DNA of 6,663 nucleotides from Candidatus Acetothermia bacterium. Lineage in GTDB: Bacteria > Bipolaricaulota > Bipolaricaulia > Bipolaricaulales > Bipolaricaulaceae. Shown piece after piece: positions 4,887-6,663 of the stretch (positions within the stretch are counted from its first letter, which is position 1; the number at the start of each line of letters is the position of its first letter). Below the pieces are notes generated by a model. That model made no database searches and was not told where the DNA came from. It was given only the letters and a program-made list of their open reading frames with translations. Location: positions 1 to 6,663 of the forward strand of contig JAGDVW010000053.1 of assembly GCA_023255835.1 (NCBI GenBank), written 5' to 3'. Made by a program: the position numbers and the translations under genes.

Positions 4887-6103
4887 CGCATGCTCTCCCA
4901 GACGCGACCGAGGGCCGCAAGCAAAGCTTCCACCTCGTCGCTGGTATTGTACAAGTAAAACGAGGCCCGGCAGGATGCGGGGATCCCCAATTTTCGGTGG
5001 AGGGGTTGAGCGCAGTGATGCCCTGCCCGAATGCAAATCCCCTCCTGATCTAGAAGGGTAGCCACATCGTGGGGATGGAGGCCGCGGAGGTTAAAGGCCA
5101 CCAAGGGCCCGCGTTTTTGGGGATCCCGTGGTCCGTAAATCTCCACAAAGGGGCGGGCGAGGAGGCCCTCCAGGGCCAAAGCCGTGAGTTCTTGGCCGTG
5201 GGCCTGCACCGCCGCCATCCCTATGGTCTCCAGGTATTCCACGGCCGCCGCGAGCCCCACCGCTTGAGCGATGGGCGGGGTCCCCGCCTCGAACCGTGCC
5301 GGGGGATCGGCCCAGGTGGCCCGGTCCAGCCAAACTTCCCGGATCATCTCCCCGCCGGTGAGGAATGGGGGCCAATCCCCAAGGAGATCGCCTTTCGCCC
5401 AAAGAACGCCGATCCCGGTGGGACCGAGCATTTTATGGCCGGAAAAGGCGAGGATATCGGCCCCGAGCTCCTTCACATCAATGGGCATGTGCGGCACGGA
5501 TTGCGCCGCGTCTAAAACCACCACCGCGCCCACTTTGTGCGCCCCCTCAGCGATTTCCTGAACGGGGTTTATCGTCCCAAGGACGTTGGAGGCATGGGCC
5601 AAGGCCACCACCCGCGTCCTTCGGTCGAGCGCTTTGTGAAAGGCAGAGAGGTCGAGCTCCCCTTCCTTGTTTATGGGGATGGCTAGGAGCTCGGCGTTCT
5701 TGCGCCGCGCCATTTCCTGCCAAGGGAGGAGATTGGCATGGTGCTCCATCTCGGTGACGAGGATTTTGTCCCCGGCGGAGACGCGGGTCTCGCCCAAGGC
5801 CCAAGCCGCGAGATTCAAAGCCTCCGTGGTGCCGCGGGTGAACACGATCTCCTCGGGGTAAGCGTTGAGGAAGGCGGCGATCTTTTTTCTTGCGGCCTCA
5901 TAAAGCTCGGTGGCCTCGTGGGCCAAAAGATAAAGGCCCCGGCGAACGTTGGCGTTCCGCTCCGCATAAAAACGGGCCTCAGCCTCAATAACTTGGCGGG
6001 GCTTTTGGCTTGTGGCCGCGGAATCTAAATAAATGAGGGGCTTTCCATTCTCCAGGCGCCCGAGGATGGGAAAATCCGCGCGGATCTTGGCGACGTCGAT
6101 CAT
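4883..6103 (-). CDS. sufS: Cysteine desulfurase SufS (group II)
   Basis: A 406-residue, full-length PLP-dependent cysteine desulfurase that converts cysteine to alanine and holds the sulfur as a persulfide for cluster assembly. Readable sites: YLDSAATSQKP (25-35), TRGTTEALNL (89-98), the histidine stacking on PLP in EMEHHANLLPW (118-128), VLDAAQSVPH (196-205) with Asp198 and Gln201, the Schiff-base Lys224 in FSGHKMLGPTGIG (220-232), RFEAGTPP (270-277) and the catalytic Cys364 in IRAGHHCAQPLH (358-369). RAGHHC with a short active-site loop marks the group II (SufS/CsdA) type, as opposed to IscS/NifS. SASCRAS-like ending ASCRASFYLYNT (376-387) is also typical. The start overlaps the sufB stop as ATGA, with AAAGGG a few bases upstream. 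Its neighbours, sufB before and sufU after, fit a SUF operon in which SufU is the sulfur acceptor. No key residue is missing. Confidence 0.96.
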   Translation of the reverse strand: MIDVAKIRADFPILGRLENGKPLIYLDSAATSQKPRQVIEAEARFYAERNANVRRGLYLLAHEATELYEAARKKIAAFLNAYPEEIVFTRGTTEALNLAAWALGETRVSAGDKILVTEMEHHANLLPWQEMARRKNAELLAIPINKEGELDLSAFHKALDRRTRVVALAHASNVLGTINPVQEIAEGAHKVGAVVVLDAAQSVPHMPIDVKELGADILAFSGHKMLGPTGIGVLWAKGDLLGDWPPFLTGGEMIREVWLDRATWADPPARFEAGTPPIAQAVGLAAAVEYLETIGMAAVQAHGQELTALALEGLLARPFVEIYGPRDPQKRGPLVAFNLRGLHPHDVATLLDQEGICIRAGHHCAQPLHRKLGIPASCRASFYLYNTSDEVEALLAALGRVWESMR

Positions 6104-6663
6104 GCCGTGGCCCTTTCAAAACTCATCTCCAAGAGGCGGCGAAGCTCCACGGCGTATTCCAAGGGGATCTCCTTGAGGATGGGGGAAACGAAACCGTTCA
6201 CGATAAGGCTTAAAGCTTGGGACTCATCGAGGCCGCGGGACATGAGGTAGAAAAGTTTTTCTTGGGAAACGCGGCCCACTGTGGCCTCATGGCCGAGCTC
6301 CACATCATTGTTTTCCGTGTGGAGGACGGGGATGGTCTCCGCGCGGGCCTCTGGAGAGAGGAGGAGGGTGGAGCATTCCACATGGGCCTTTGCCCCTTTG
6401 GCCTCGGGGGCGACATAGACTGTGCCCCGGAAAACGCTCTTCGCTCGACCTTGAACCACCGACCGGGAAACCAAGCGGGAAGAGGTATCCGGCGCGCGGT
6501 GGATGGCCCGGGCCCCTGTATCCAACCACATCCCCTCCTGGGCGAAAGTGAAGGAGAGGTTTTCCGTGCGGGCGCCCTTGCCCAAAAGGACAGTGGTGGG
6601 ATAGAGCATGGTCACCTTGCTTCCCAGGGAGCCGGAGACCCAGTCCACGCTGGCCCCAGCATA
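6100..6663 (-). CDS. sufB: Fe-S cluster scaffold protein SufB, C-terminal part (partial)
   Basis: The last 187 codons of a gene that starts beyond the right edge; it is open to position 6663. SufB is the core subunit of the SufBCD cluster-assembly scaffold. The segment shows the beta-helix core with DWVSGSLGSKVTMLYPT and IHRAPDTSSRLVSRSVVQGR, then the C-terminal region HVECSTLLLSPEAR, VELGHEATVGRVS, KLFYLMSRGLDESQALSLIV and EIPLEYAVELRRLLEM. The cysteine in VECST aligns with the C-terminal functional cysteine of Escherichia coli SufB, and the His-Glu of GHEATV with its conserved acidic partner. The FYLMSRGL and LIVNGF blocks favour SufB; SufD, its paralogue, is less likely. A GTG at 6648 is internal, not a start. 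sufB joins sufS directly by ATGA, so sufD is not between them; sufC and any sufD must lie upstream, outside the window, or elsewhere. Confidence 0.92.
   Translation of the reverse strand, partial: YAGASVDWVSGSLGSKVTMLYPTTVLLGKGARTENLSFTFAQEGMWLDTGARAIHRAPDTSSRLVSRSVVQGRAKSVFRGTVYVAPEAKGAKAHVECSTLLLSPEARAETIPVLHTENNDVELGHEATVGRVSQEKLFYLMSRGLDESQALSLIVNGFVSPILKEIPLEYAVELRRLLEMSFERATA

Noticed and set aside
4887..5036. Fifty-codon upstream extension of SufU.
   Set aside because: It would read through the end of sufS in another frame and lacks any SufU homology; the conserved protein begins MSPYEEVILDHWKNPRN at 4886.
5069..5515. A 148-codon open frame opposite sufS, and similar frames at 5271-5757.
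   Set aside because: They are antisense to conserved SufS active-site regions and their translations resemble no family; shadows of codon bias.
6100..6663. Assignment of the partial gene at the right edge as sufD.
   Set aside because: SufB and SufD are paralogues, but the FYLMSRGL, LIVNGF and EIPLEYAVEL blocks and the cysteine in HVECST match SufB.

Overview
The window is a GC-rich (roughly 60% by eye), very tightly packed bacterial chromosome segment made of housekeeping and catabolic genes. It holds nine genes, two of them cut by the window edges, and no RNA genes, mobile elements, CRISPR arrays or long repeats. There is no stretch over 300 bases without a gene. The only gaps are 55 bp (2796-2850) and 103 bp (3925-4027), and both look like promoter regions. 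Bacterial origin is clear from rlmN and the SUF genes. A SufU-type scaffold, a nucleoside kinase with a REFIGG-type C-terminus and a YqeB-type protein point to a non-proteobacterial, probably anaerobic lineage, such as a Firmicutes-like, Thermotogota-like or uncultivated thermophilic phylum. The phylum cannot be fixed from this sequence.

Layout. (1) Plus strand, 1-710: the 3' end of a uridine-kinase-type nucleoside kinase, coupled to a flavin reductase-like FMN protein. (2) Minus strand, 2795-673: a two-gene operon of a hydantoinase/dihydropyrimidinase-family amidohydrolase followed by YqeB, a protein of the selenium-dependent molybdenum hydroxylase system. The pair suggests purine or other cyclic-amide catabolism. 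(3) Plus strand, 2851-4534: rlmN (23S rRNA A2503 / tRNA A37 methylation), then a separately promoted Rrf2-family regulator with an unusual lysine/arginine-rich tail. (4) Minus strand, 6663-4524: the end of a SUF iron-sulfur cluster operon in the order sufB-sufS-sufU, convergent with the Rrf2 gene.

How they may work together. SufS mobilises sulfur from cysteine, SufU receives it, and SufB is the core of the cluster-assembly scaffold. The adjacent Rrf2-family protein is a plausible regulator of that operon or of itself. RlmN needs a [4Fe-4S] cluster, so it is a client of the SUF system. All four same-strand junctions inside operons are 4-bp ATGA stop/start overlaps, and both convergent pairs overlap at their 3' ends (38 bp and 11 bp), so the genome appears strongly compacted.

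I did not find a clearly new system. The most unusual points are the Rrf2 protein (basic histone-H1-like tail, a single cysteine in the usual cluster-binding region, two dyads in its promoter) and the SufU-like protein, which lacks the insertion typical of SufU.
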